Positions 47,151 through 57,643 of a stretch of DNA of 64,000 nt are shown piece after piece; position 1 is the stretch's first letter, and every line of letters starts with the position of its first letter. The notes beneath the pieces were generated by a model that saw nothing but the letters and a program-made list of their open reading frames with translations, did not search any database and had not been told where the DNA came from. The stretch comes from Gnetum montanum (taxonomy: Eukaryota; Streptophyta; Gnetopsida; Gnetales; Gnetaceae): the NCBI GenBank assembly GCA_015680685.1, contig MNCI01022294.1, forward strand, positions 24,887 through 88,886, given 5' to 3'. A program made the translations under genes and the position numbers.

Positions 47151-47159
47151 AGACCAACA

Positions 47160-47455
47160 AAAGTAAACTTGCTCTAGTTTAAGGCCATTTCGAGCCATAC
47201 GTAAGTGCATGTCAGTTTAAAGTCATGATGGACTGTGACGTGATCGTTCTAGTTTAAGGTCATTTTGGGCCACCAATAAACAGGAGGGATATCAACTAAT
47301 ACGATGGGTTTTGATGCAAAACAACCATTTCTGACCATGGCTAGTTTTATGTCATTGCGGACATGTGATAGTTTAATGTCATCCTTGATGTGTGTAGTTT
47401 AGCGTCATCTTGGACGATTGTAGTTTAACGTCATTGCGGACTGTCGTAGTTTGTT
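47160..47455 (-). repeat. Motif array of element D between protease and aORF
   Basis: CTAGTTTAAGGCCATTTCGAG, CAGTTTAAAGTCATGATGGAC, CTAGTTTAAGGTCATTTTGGG, TAGTTTAATGTCATCC, TAGTTTAACGTCATTGCGGAC and others recur every 30-60 bp. They are the reverse complement of the motif in element C array 1 and lie in the corresponding place. Confidence 0.8.
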
Positions 47456-48620
47456 AATTGTTTAATAATTTTTTGATTTTTCTCATTTTTATGCTAGGAG
47501 TTGGTTTAATGGGTATGATCCGATACTTGGCATCTCCTTTGCTAATTACATTGAATGGTAGCTCTGCCCAGGAGACATTTGGTGGAGTAGGCTCTGAGTC
47601 AGTATCCTCGGATGTTCCTAGGTTAGGTGGCATTTCCTTGGTTTTTGAGGGGTTAGTATTTATGGGTTGGTCATCAGTTTGGGTTTTGTTTGTTTCTTTC
47701 GTTATGGGCTTTTTTGAAATTTTATCATGTTTATGCTCATGTGGGGTGTCCCCTTGTTCAAGCTCCTCAAATTCAACTTCGGAACCTTGATTTGCCTCCG
47801 TGTGAGATGAGATGGTGGATGTAGCAACATCCCCATGGATAATGATTTCACCCCCCTCGTAGGGTAAGTGAATTTCTTGATGAATGGGGGAAGACACCGC
47901 TTTTAACTGGGCTAACCAGGGTTGTCCCAAAATTAGGTTAAACCCAGGCATCTCATCAATAACCACGAAGTCTGTAGATGTGGGGAATCGGTCCCCTACT
48001 ATAAAATCCAAGGTCAATGTACCCTTAACCACTACTTGTGACCCATTAAATAACTTCAGGCATGTCGTAGATGTCGGTTTAATTAATTCCATAAGCCCTA
48101 ACTGTTCAATGATGGGATAAGGCACTACGTTTGTGGCTGCTCCGTCATCTACATGTACTCGATGTATTTTGAACTAATTAACTCGTATGATTATAAACAT
48201 GGGTTCGTGGGTGACGTCTCCGGTTTTCTCATCGATCTTAATGTTTTCAGGGTGAAAGATTAATGATTTGAATTTGGGTCCTCCTCGTGTAGACATTACC
48301 ACATGTATAGAGGGTTCATTTGTGGGTAGGTTTTCGCTAACTAGGATCGATGTTAACATTCGTACTAAGGCTTCACGATGAATTGGTGAAGTCAAAATGA
48401 GGTTGTACAAGCTTAATGATGTGTGGGCTTGTGTAACCTGTGTTAGGGTATTAGCTAAGTCTTTACCATTGGGTATAATCTTATCCATGGCCACTTGATC
48501 CATTGGACCTAATAGTTGTATCCCACGTGGGGTAACTTTCATGTTATTTTTCATGATAGTTGGGTTTGATATGTGTTGCATCCTTGATTTTTCTTCTTTA
48601 TAACTCATGATTGGCTAATT
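47454..48620 (-). pseudogene. pro: Protease region of element D (broken)
   Basis: An open frame from 48,608 (MSYKEEKSRMQHISN) carries LYNLILTSPIHREALVRML and IHVVMSTRGG. One TAG stop (48,174) separates it from a 223-codon frame (48,125-47,454). Across the stop the active site reads VHVDDGAATNVVPYPIIEQ, with D-D-G-A at 48,149-48,138. PGFNLILGQPWLAQLKA and SSPIHQEIHLPYEGGEIIIH follow, then an acidic linker and VSWAELPFNVISKGDAKY. The protein simply ends (KIKKLLNN) at the motif array. This is the best-preserved pro in the window and supports D-D-G-A as the family's real active site. Confidence 0.85.
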
Positions 48621-51556
48621 GTTAGAAAGAGCCATAGGTATTGCGCTTAACGAGGTTGGTTTCAGGGGTCCTAGTGTAAGGCATTGACATTCCTTCTCCA
48701 ATCGTTCCTTCTCCAAACATTCTCTAGTGAGCCTATTTGCCAGGTGTTCTCGCATGGGTTGTGTGGGAACATTTGGGGCCTGAGTATTGGGTTGTTTCAA
48801 GACCCGAATGAAAAATGGGGTGGGACGAGGTTGTGTCTAAGGTGTATGAGCTTGGACATCAGGCTACCTAGGCACCTTGACCACAAACAGGGTTGGGCAA
48901 TTTGTAGTTGGTATCTCTATCGTAGCAACTGCCAGTGGCACCCAGACCATGAAGGAAGCCGACCGATTTGATGGTGTCATGCTAGCGGTTGTATCAGCGG
49001 AGGGCACACAAACAACAAATGGTTTGGCTTGAGGTGGTACCTGTGTTGTTTCCATCACAGGAGGTACTCAGATGACAAATGGTTTTTGCAGGGTAGGAGG
49101 ATCATATGGGGGATATGAAGGTTGAGGTGATGTTAGTGGAGTAGAGGGAACACGAACTACGAAGGGGTTATTTGGTGTTTCATAGTTATTATCTATGTAG
49201 ATGGTGTTAATTATGTATGGCACTTCTTTAGTGTTTAGGGGATCTTTATATATGCCCATGGACTGGTTTTGTGGTTTGACTGGGTTGGTCTCATCAAAAG
49301 TAATCTCACATTTATTGATCATTTGTTGAATGTCTTGTTTCAAAGTGAAACAATAGTCGGCGCCATGCCCATTACATTGGTGGTACTCACAAAACTGGTC
49401 TAGTCCAAAGCCTCTTGGAACTGGGGGCTCATCCGGTGTTTCCAAGCTTGGGTTCTCAACCAATTCACAGAATCGATCATGTTTTTGAATTACCATGGGG
49501 GACAACTGTTTATGTTTCATTAGCCCAGCCTTCAAGAGTTGGTCAAATAATTGTGAAGGTTTCATGGGTAATGGTGGGTCTCTCCTCTCAAATTTTCTCA
49601 CATGACCCGGTGTAGCATTTTGTGATGTGGACGGTCCGAGTGTAGCAGCAGGAGCAGAACTATTATAGCTAGTAGGGGTGGTAGGTGGTTTACCTTGTTA
49701 TCTCATACTTGTTTGTTGAGTTTCTACTACTGCTGCCACTATTGCCTTAGCCTTTTCTTTGTCTTTTCTAGTGTGTTGATTTTTAAAGGCTAAGTAAGCA
49801 GGGTCATGGCTATTTTGGGCTGCCTCTTCTATGTTCTTTATTTGCATGAAAGCTTAGCCTAGAGTGTGGGTATTTAAATAGTACAATTTACATTTCACGA
49901 AGTCATTTACAGCTCCCTTTAGGATGGTGAGTAAGTATGTTTTGGGGATTGGTTCATGAAGTTCATTTAGCCAACACTCCATCTTTGGATAAATTTTTGT
50001 ACAGGTTCAAGCGGTGCTTGTTTTACCTATATCAGACTATCCAAGGTCGCTTCAGGTTTTAGGTTTTATTTAAACCTCGTAATAAACTGGTGTAAAAGAT
50101 CCTTCAAAGAGGATATGGAATTATGAGGCAAGGCTTGGTACTATTCTAAAGCTCTCCTAGTAAGGGACATGGCGAAAACACGTAAGATTGCATGGGGCCA
50201 CGCCTGAAGCAAGAAACATTCTAGTCTAAATGTGACCAGATGGGCATTGGGGTCTCCTTGCCCATTGTATTTGGTTAGTTGAGGAAAGGAAACTCCTTTG
50301 GGTAGGGTCAATGGTGGTACCGAAGAGCTAATAGGATTGTCTTGGTAAAAGTCTAATAGTTTAAGCTCTTCATTGTTGGCTGTTTTGAGGTGTTTTACCT
50401 CATTAGTGAGTTCTCACATCATCTTCTTAGCTTTGGCCTTGTATTGGGCTCTAGGTGAAGGGGCAAGTTGATCATGTTGTGTAGTATGCAAGTTAAATTA
50501 TTGTACAATGGACGGGAAAGAAGAAAGTTGAGTGGTTAGAGGTTGTACTTGTGGAATATTTGCGATGGGTGCCACTAAGGATGGCATACCGTAAGGGGTG
50601 GGCTGTTATTGTTGTTGTTGACAGATGTTCATGGGTGGAATTGTAGGAGGTGGTATGTTGTAATGAGGGGGTTGATGCAGTTGCATGCCAGTCACGTCCC
50701 ACTGTCCAGTTATGATTTGTGAGGAAACACCCTGAACTTGTTGAGTTGAAGTGGTGAAGGATGTCCCTTGGGTTTGTATTCGTGGTATATAGTGAGTGGA
50801 TGTAGAAGCAGGTATCACAAATGGCATCCCAATCACTTGGGGTGGGAAGGTCACTCCTACATTAGTTTGAGGGGGGTGTTGTTGGGGTTGTATTTGTAAG
50901 AGAGGGGATAACGTGGTGACTAGAGGAATAGTGGGGATGGGTATATTGAATTGAGTATCGGTCACGGAGAGAGTGGGAATAAGAGTGGATGGTTCTTGTT
51001 GAGGCACATGTGCTTAAGTGGTTTTAAATGAATGGAGGGACATAGTCTCCCCCATGAAAGGATGAAACAACAGGTTCGCGTAAATATGCGGACTGAGAGT
51101 ATGGTATGAATCCTCATGTTCGGACTGAGCCGCAAAGTCATCCTCCTCTTCTAATTAAGGATTTACTGTGGACTGGTCCAGAGACCGATTCCTTACTAGG
51201 AGGAGCTATGAGATGAGCTCAGAGTAGTGCTCTAGAAGAGGGATGATGTCATATGGGGAGGGGATGAACTCATGTACCCCCTTATGAATCCGTTCATACT
51301 ATTTCTTAGCCTTTAGTTCAGTTTGATCTACTGCCAAACTGGCTTGGATCTTTACACATATAAAATTATACTGTTCTTGTGTTATGACATTAAATGATGG
51401 ATTCTTCCCTTACAGTCTGAGAGATCGGTGAGGTCCCACATAGGGGTTGACCTCATTGTGGGCCCCTATGGGTTGCATGATGGATATCAGCATTGCTGTG
51501 GAGACATTGACATCTAAACTGGACATGGTCGAAACATTGGTGTTGGCAGTATTCAT
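48621..51556 (-). pseudogene. gag: Gag of element D (broken)
   Basis: Start ATG 51,556 (MNTANTNVSTMSSLD). HRSLRL and EQYNFICVKIQ match element C. A P/T/Q-rich part (51,007-50,606) follows, then LKLLDFYQDNPISSSVPPL and YNGQGDPNAHLVTFR (capsid, about 50,370-50,215). The 177-codon frame 49,601-49,068 holds FCEYHQCNGHGADYC, a C-x2-H-x4-H-x4-C knuckle. Downstream, a short motif near PFVVRVP recurs about six times (NPFVVRVP, QKPFVI, KPFVVCVP, SFMVWVP, TLFVVKVP, PFFIRVL). Stops break the capsid part. Confidence 0.82.
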
Positions 51557-51982
51557 GGTGAAAAGGTATTAAGTGTAACAAGGTAGATGGGAAATAGTGT
51601 CAACGTTCATAGGTGAAAATTTGGCCAAGTATGAAACAAGTATAATTGTTAGCGTACATCCTTAGCATGCAGACCAGACCCATAATGTACACCTAAGTTT
51701 GGCAGCGTGCAGACTGGACCCACAGCGTACACCTAAGTCTGGCAGCTTGTAGACTGGCCCCATAGTGTATGGACAGAATCCCTGATGTACAGGCTTCAAT
51801 AATCAGCGTATAGGGTGAACAGGCAGTGTACAAACAAAGTGGACAACATGTAGATTAGAAAACATGCAAATAGGATACACAACATATACATGCTGAGATT
51901 GCAGTAGATCTGGCTGAACAGGGCGTAGATTTGGAAGGTTCAAAATCAAATCTATGCTGATAGAGTGTAAATCTAAGAAAGC
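51557..51982 (-). repeat. Leader of element D with imperfect repeats
   Basis: Three units like GCAGACTGGACCCACAGCGTACACCTAAGTCTGGCAG (51,655-51,775) in tandem, then looser GCGTACA-containing sequence. They lie between the 5' LTR and gag, matching in position the tandem repeats in the element C leader. The primer-binding site, expected just below 51,983, is too decayed to name. Confidence 0.55.
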
Positions 51983-53813
51983 TGACTATAGATCTGGGAT
52001 CACAGGGAGCGGGTCTATGAGATGGACTAGCGGATCTGAAGAGATTTACGGTGGATCAGAGTAGATTTTAAGCAAGGTTCAGAAGACTCTACCTTCACTT
52101 GAGGGTGAACTGGAACTGACGAAGGTAGAGTACCTTGGGTGGTTCACATGCGGATCAGACAAGGATTTCCCCAAATGTATGCCAATATGCAATACATTGG
52201 GTTATTTGTAAACAACGTAATAAACATAAACCAGAGCATAAACGTGTAGGAATATAAGCAAAAAGGTAAACAAGAATGAATGAAAACTATAACAAATCTT
52301 GCCCAGAAATGAAGCAACTTTATTGCAAAATCGAGATTACAGTGCACTGATCTAAATGCAGTTGTGGATTTGACACAAGGTGGACAAAGAGCCCTAGTGG
52401 ATGTGGAGGGATGATGGTATGCTGGTTTGGACTGCAGGCACCGTGTGAAGGCTGTACGATTAGCATTCAGGGTAGAAGTCCAGAGTACACGGTTAGTGTC
52501 CAGATTTTCTAAGTGTCCCAAGTTCTAGTTTTTTTTGTCTCCATTTGTAAAAAATTTCTAACCTCTGATCTAGTGAAAAATTGGGGTTTTTATGAGATTT
52601 TGCGTGTTAGATTCAGATCTAGAAGGGTATGAGTGGCCATGGGTGAGAAAACTTCAAGTTGGATGACATGTGGCTATGTTGCTCAAGTGCAAAGAATGTT
52701 ACAACTGTACAACATGCTACATGCCAGCATGTACACGCTGGGCATGTGAACTTAGCATACAGACTTGACCAACACAAAAGAATTGAACTTTACAAATGAA
52801 CACTACTGTTACAATAGAAAATATTGAACTTGGCCCTTGGATTTGAGCTCTGGTGTCATGAGAATGCTGCCTGTGGATTTTCACCTAATTTGGACTTAAT
52901 CTGACATGGTTTTAGAAGGCTTCAATTGGTGTACATTGTGCTGCACATTGGGCATACACGCTGGGCATGTAGGTCAACATGCAGGTTGGCTAAATCGCCT
53001 AATCAACCTCGCTTTTGATGGTGCACGGTGGGCGTGCATGTTGGGCATGTAGGATATGTATGCTCAGCATATAGGTCATGGAAGTGCATCATTTCGAGGT
53101 TGAATCTTCATTTTTGTGAGCCCGGGATGATTCTTGACAATTGCTTTGCCTTTGAGAGTCAATTGGAGCTGGAGATCTTCTTCTGGGGTGCTTGTTCTGA
53201 GAGATCCTTGATGGTGCACGTTGGGTGGGCACGAAAACCCATCATTTGGAGCTCAAAATTTGATTTTTAGGTGCCTGAGAGCTACTAGGGACCTTGGTGA
53301 AGGTCCTACAGGGTCCAGATGCTAAATTCTGGCATGTTTTGGCTCATTTTTGGGGCCTAAAAGTTGCTGCACATTGAGCTGCATGCTGGGTGTGTAGGCC
53401 TGTGCTGCATGCTAAGCTACACGCTAGCACCCTCTGCTTTTATTAAACAACAATGCTCTAACTTACCTAGGCTACAACTACCCACTAAAGAATAGTTAAT
53501 TCTTGAAATAGATGCTTCACAAGAATTTTGGGAAGCTACTCTAAAAGAACAAAAGTATAATGTAATCTAAAAGAACGCCTGTGTGCAAGAAGTATACTTA
53601 GTCAAAACTAAGTGTTTTGAGTTTGAAACTTGTAGTTCTTGTTGCCAGATGTTGATGTAGTCTCCAATGGATCTTGGGGAACTTTTACTTGCTTGCTTTG
53701 ACTTCGTTTGATGTTGTTTGTGAAGTTCGTAAGTTTCGGTCATGCTGGGAAGCACCATGACTCAGCTCGATTCTTGTCTGAAAGTATTAGGTCCAAATAT
53801 TTGTGGTGTTTCA
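51983..53813 (-). mobile_element. 5' LTR of element D (1,831 bp)
   Basis: Matches 34,912-36,536 from TGACTATAG on the left to GTGGTGTTTCA on the right. The extra length is a 179-bp insertion at 53,405-53,583, flanked by GCCTGTG on both sides. Without it the two LTRs are within about 30 bp of each other in length. The left border is set by this alignment and the CA end in element sense, and is good to a few bases. Confidence 0.83.
53427..53575 (+). pseudogene. Pararetrovirus-like RNase H fragment inside the D LTR
   Basis: About 49 codons on the plus strand, with two TAA/TAG stops, read like the junction of RT and RNase H of plant pararetroviruses (Caulimoviridae): a leucine/proline-rich approach, then EIDAS, then EFW-A-L. 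The first RNase H aspartate sits in EIDAS (about 53,509). Such EIDAS/ETDAS-type blocks followed by an aromatic-Trp pair are typical of that family and unlike the gypsy RNases H in this window. It is present in only one of the two D LTRs and is far too short to encode anything functional. Confidence 0.62.
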
Positions 53814-55094
53814 GTATCGAAGGCCGAAATACGGGTGGACCCTGACAAAGTCAAGGCCATCGTTAACCTGGAACCTCCTACAAACCTTAAGGAGTTACGT
53901 GGTTTGCAAGGTAGGGTGCAATTCATTCAAAGGTTTATAGCAAGGTTGACTGACAAGTTACACCACATGCAACATCTTCTAATGAAGGGGGTTATCTTCG
54001 AGTGGACAACCTAGTTTCAACAAGCCTTCAATGACCTAAAGAAGGAGCTTTTGCACCTCCCAACTGTGAATCCACCACAAAGGGATAAACCCTTCTTCAT
54101 TTACCTCTCCACCTCCGACACATCTATCGCAGCACTACTATGTCAGAAATGAGACGACAGATCTGAGATACCAGTGTATTATCTAAGCCATGCACCAATA
54201 GCACACAAGGAGAAATACAATGAAGTGGAGAGGAATTACCTTACCTTAGTGTTCACACTAAAAAATTGAAGGCATTACCTGTTCCATAGTACAACCAACA
54301 TCATTTGAAAAAGAAACATACTCCAGGCTATCACTAACAACCTATACAAAAATAGTTGGATAGCCCAATGGAAAGCAATAATCGTGGAGTTCGATTTACG
54401 CTATGTAAGTCAATCATCAACAAAGGGTCAAGCCATAGCGACCCGACTCACAGCCTCGCCAGTTGACGACCAGGCAACCATAGATCCCAAATTCCTGGAT
54501 GACCACATTGGTATTATCAACATCATCCCATCGCATCTCGAAGTCACTTTACACTTTGATGGGAGCTCAACTGCATGAGGAGGTAGTGCAGCTACTTTCA
54601 TTACATTCCCCTCTAGGGAAATGCACATGTTTGCTTATTGTTTTGTGTTTCCTTGCACCAATAACATGGCAGAGTACAAGGGGCTACTCAGAGGCCTCTT
54701 AGCTACCCGAGTGCTACGCATACAACACTTGGCAATCTGTGGAGATTCATAACAAGTTGTGAATCAAATCATCAAGGTCTATGCCTACAAGGCTACTTAC
54801 CTGCAATCCTACTATGACCTAGAAAAAATCCTATTTAAACAAGTTGTGACTACAAATGTGCAACACGTGCCATGCAATGAGAACACCATGGTAGATGCCT
54901 TAGCTACCCTTGCATTAAACATTTCACCACACTTGTTCGCAAACCTACCAACTTTGATTATCGAATGTGCTGAGCCTATCACTCAGGCAGGACATGTGGC
55001 CTCTGTCAGTGTTGTGGATACCTATGAGTGGTATGCTAACATTAAATCCTACCTACAATACGGTAAACCCCTAGGTGGATTGACATCTGCCTAA
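53814..55094 (+). pseudogene. RT end, RNase H and second RNase H of element C (broken)
   Basis: Resumes RT after element D: SKAEIRVDPDKVKAIVNLE and LRGLQGRVQFIQRFIARL. The first RNase H shows FFIYLSTSDTSIAALLC, PVYYLSHAPIAHKEKYNEVE and LTLVFTLKN. The second, archaeal-type RNase H keeps D-E-D in one frame: FDGSSTA (Asp 54,558-54,560), NNMAEYKGLLRGL (Glu 54,672-54,674) and CGDS (Asp 54,744-54,746). TGA and TAG stops interrupt it. A long open part (54,759-55,094) leads to the integrase. The dual RNase H places element C in the Tat lineage. Confidence 0.88.
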
Positions 55095-56264
55095 AGAGAT
55101 GCAATCCGTAAGCATGTCTGGAAATACGTGCTTATGGGAAATGATGCCTTGTGCTAACGTTCCTATGACGGGATATTGCTAGCATGCATGGGTGGGGAGC
55201 AAGTGCAGAAGGTAGTTCATGAAGTGCATGAGGGGCTGTGTGGTGGACACAAAGCACCTAGGGCTATGGCTGCAAAACTCAGATGCTTAGGGTACTACTA
55301 GCCCCACATGGATCGTGACTACCTGTCAAAAGTTAAGATGTGTGACACGTGCCAGAGATACATAAATCTCATACATGTCTTAGCTACAGACCTGCATCCA
55401 ATGCAAATAACATGGCCTTTCCAATGATGGGGACTAGACCTCATAGGACCTATCATGCCTAAGTCCTCTGTAGGGCATAGCTTCATTATCACCACCACCG
55501 AGTATTTTACTAAGTGGGTGGAGGCTATCCTCCTAAGGAAGACGATGTCTCAAAAAATCTACAACTTCATCCTGGACAACATCATGACAAGGTTTGGGCT
55601 TCCAATGACTATTGTAACTAACAATGGGCCATAGTTCAGTAGTATGAAAACCCAAACCTTCTGTAGCAACCTAAGCATCAAGCAATCATTCTCCTCCTCG
55701 TACTACCTGTAGGCGAATGAATAGCCAGAGGCTACAAATAAGTCCATCATCAACTTGCTAAAGCAGATGTTTAGTAGTAGCAAGAGGCAGTGGCACGAGC
55801 AAATCCTCTCCATTCTATGGGCCTATAGGATGACGTGTAGAATCGCAACAAGACTCCTTATAGCCTTTTTATCAATCTGAAGCTATGTTCCCTATTGAGT
55901 TGTAGGTACCATCACTCTGGATGATCCTATCTGACATCATGAGTGAAGCCCAAAACAACGAGTCACGGATCATCGACCTCGACTCAATAGAGGAGGAGTG
56001 CGCATAGACGCAAAGACACATAGAGCACTACCAAAGCAAGCAGTAGCACAAGCACTGTGTTGACCCACATCGGTGGCCAATACAGAAGGGAGACCTCATC
56101 CTCAAGGCCATCCATGAGCACATGAGAAAACTCTCAGCCAACTGGGAAGGTCCTTACATGGTCATTAAAGCATTCGGGAATGGAGCCTTCAAGCTGGCAG
56201 ACATGAACAGCAATGAGTTCGCCAACTCAGTGAATCACTTGTACCTCAAGCAGTACTATATCTG
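55095..56264 (+). pseudogene. Integrase of element C (broken)
   Basis: VHEVHEGLCGGHKAPRAMAA and KMCDTCQRY form the HHCC part. The core has GLDLIGPIM (first Asp kept), TEYFTKWVEAILLRKT, IVTNNGP with Asn for the second Asp, and PEATNKSI with the Glu kept. ILWAYRMT follows. The C-terminal part reads GDLILKAIHEHMRKLSANWE and GAFKLADMNSNEFANSVNHL, ending LKQYYI before TGA at 56,262-56,264. TAG stops stand at several Gln positions. Confidence 0.87.
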
Positions 56265-56284
56265 AGTGCATGAAGCACGTAGAA

Positions 56285-56575
56285 AATCATCCACTATGAC
56301 ATAAAATTAGCATAGGCAAGCGAACATCTACTATGACATTAAACTGGCATGACTATAGCAGCGTATACTATGATGATAAACTGGGAGCAACAACAAGTAA
56401 CATCTGCTACGATGTTAAACTGGCACAGCTAGTCTGCTATGACTATAAACTGGCACGACACATCCACTATGATGTTAAACTAGCATGTACTATCTACTGG
56501 GACCTTAAACTAGCACTGCAGTTTGCTGGGACCTTAAGCCAGCACACGGTCTACTAGGACCTTAAACTGGGTTCA
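56285..56575 (+). repeat. Motif array 3 of element C
   Basis: Eight or more units of 27-40 bp: CTATGACATTAAACTGGCATG, CTACGATGTTAAACTGGCACAG, CTATGACTATAAACTGGCACG, CTGGGACCTTAAACTAGCAC and others. It begins about 20 bp after the integrase stop. It is the most regular of the arrays. Confidence 0.85.
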
Positions 56576-57627
56576 CGTCATGTCCTTAGCATGCGTCTGC
56601 ATCGAGTACACATCGAATGAGCGTGCATAGTGCTGACATTGGGGTGGGACGTTGCAGCTCCAGAACATAGTCTACGACATAATGGGAATACAATCTGGAA
56701 CACATGCAACACCAACACCCTTGGCATTATGCTGATCCTTCGAAGATGTCATATGACATTGCACTGGCCCTCGAGACCTACTGTCGCCATGCCCCCCTAC
56801 CCTGATTGTAGTTCCTCAACCAGTGCCTACTGCTAGAGTTCTAGCACTATTGTGGCCCAGCCACAATATTGTTATCCTCTAGCCCCCTGCTAGTACCCTT
56901 CGGCTATGTGGTAGCTGATCCCATAGCTGATCTGGAAACGCATACCCCTGGTAGGGACTCCAAAGCATTCGCACTCACAGTGGCATCCTTGACGCCAACT
57001 CCTCCATGCAGATGCTTCCAAACCCATTATTGGCCTTTCTCCTTTGAATCCCACACAATAGCAAAGGTGTCCAAAAGGCTTCAACAATGTCTGCAGCCAG
57101 CAAGACCTTTTCCCTCACCGGATGAGGGCACATCTTGCCACAGCAACAAATGCTATAGCGTCGCGAAGTGAGTGCCTTGACTAGCTTGACTACTTCAAAG
57201 TGCAAATCCCATGACATGCATAACATAGTTTTCTGCATGGAAAACATCTACGCAAAACTCCATGACATGCATAACATAGCTCGCCACATGGAAAGCATCT
57301 GTAGGTAGGTCAAAACCCTACACGGATGTAACACAACTCATCCTAGGAAAGACACCTGTCCTACGAAAGGTCAAAGGTTAGCAAAAGCAAAGGTGAAAAT
57401 GTAAAAAACTCCCTCATGAACACTCAAACAAGGGATTCAGCTAAACCTCATATTTGTCCTTCTCCTGTGTCTTGTTCCTCCCTGCTTCACCTTTTCCTTC
57501 CAATGTAACACTCTCAAGTGTAGCCAAGCAACATCCTGACACTCATCGAACAATAATGTTAGCATTTTTTCTTTTGTGATGTTTTGTATTCTTTGTCAAC
57601 GTCTATCGAGAACACCCTCCAAACGTC
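56576..57627 (+). other. 3' untranslated region of element C
   Basis: No gene is seen. A unit of about 52 bp occurs twice (57,208-57,300: CCATGACATGCATAACATAG, then TGCATGGAAAACATCT / CACATGGAAAGCATCT). The 100-codon frame at 56,869-57,171 shows no domain. Confidence 0.55.
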
Positions 57628-57643
57628 GACAAAGAGGGGCCAA
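57628..57643 (+). other. Polypurine tract of element C
   Basis: GACAAAGAGGGGCCAA directly precedes the TGAAACACC start of the 3' LTR. Confidence 0.8.

Larger units (their letters stand above)
34912..53813 (-). mobile_element. Element D, complete Tat/Ogre-like retrotransposon, 18.9 kb
   Basis: Minus-strand element bounded by TGTACTATC on the left and GTGGTGTTTCA on the right, with 5-bp target duplication GTATC (34,907-34,911; 53,814-53,818). In its own sense: 5' LTR (53,813-51,983), leader, gag, protease, motif array, antisense aORF, RT, RNase H, second RNase H, integrase, motif array, polypurine tract, 3' LTR (36,536-34,912). The same gene plan, LTR start (TGAAACACC) and polypurine tract as element C show a sister family. 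It carries stops and frameshifts throughout and is inactive. Confidence 0.9.

Noticed and set aside
53827-54014. A separate gene after element D
   Set aside because: It is the continuation of the element C RT (IRVDPDKVKAI), proven by the GTATC duplication and by the same block in element D.
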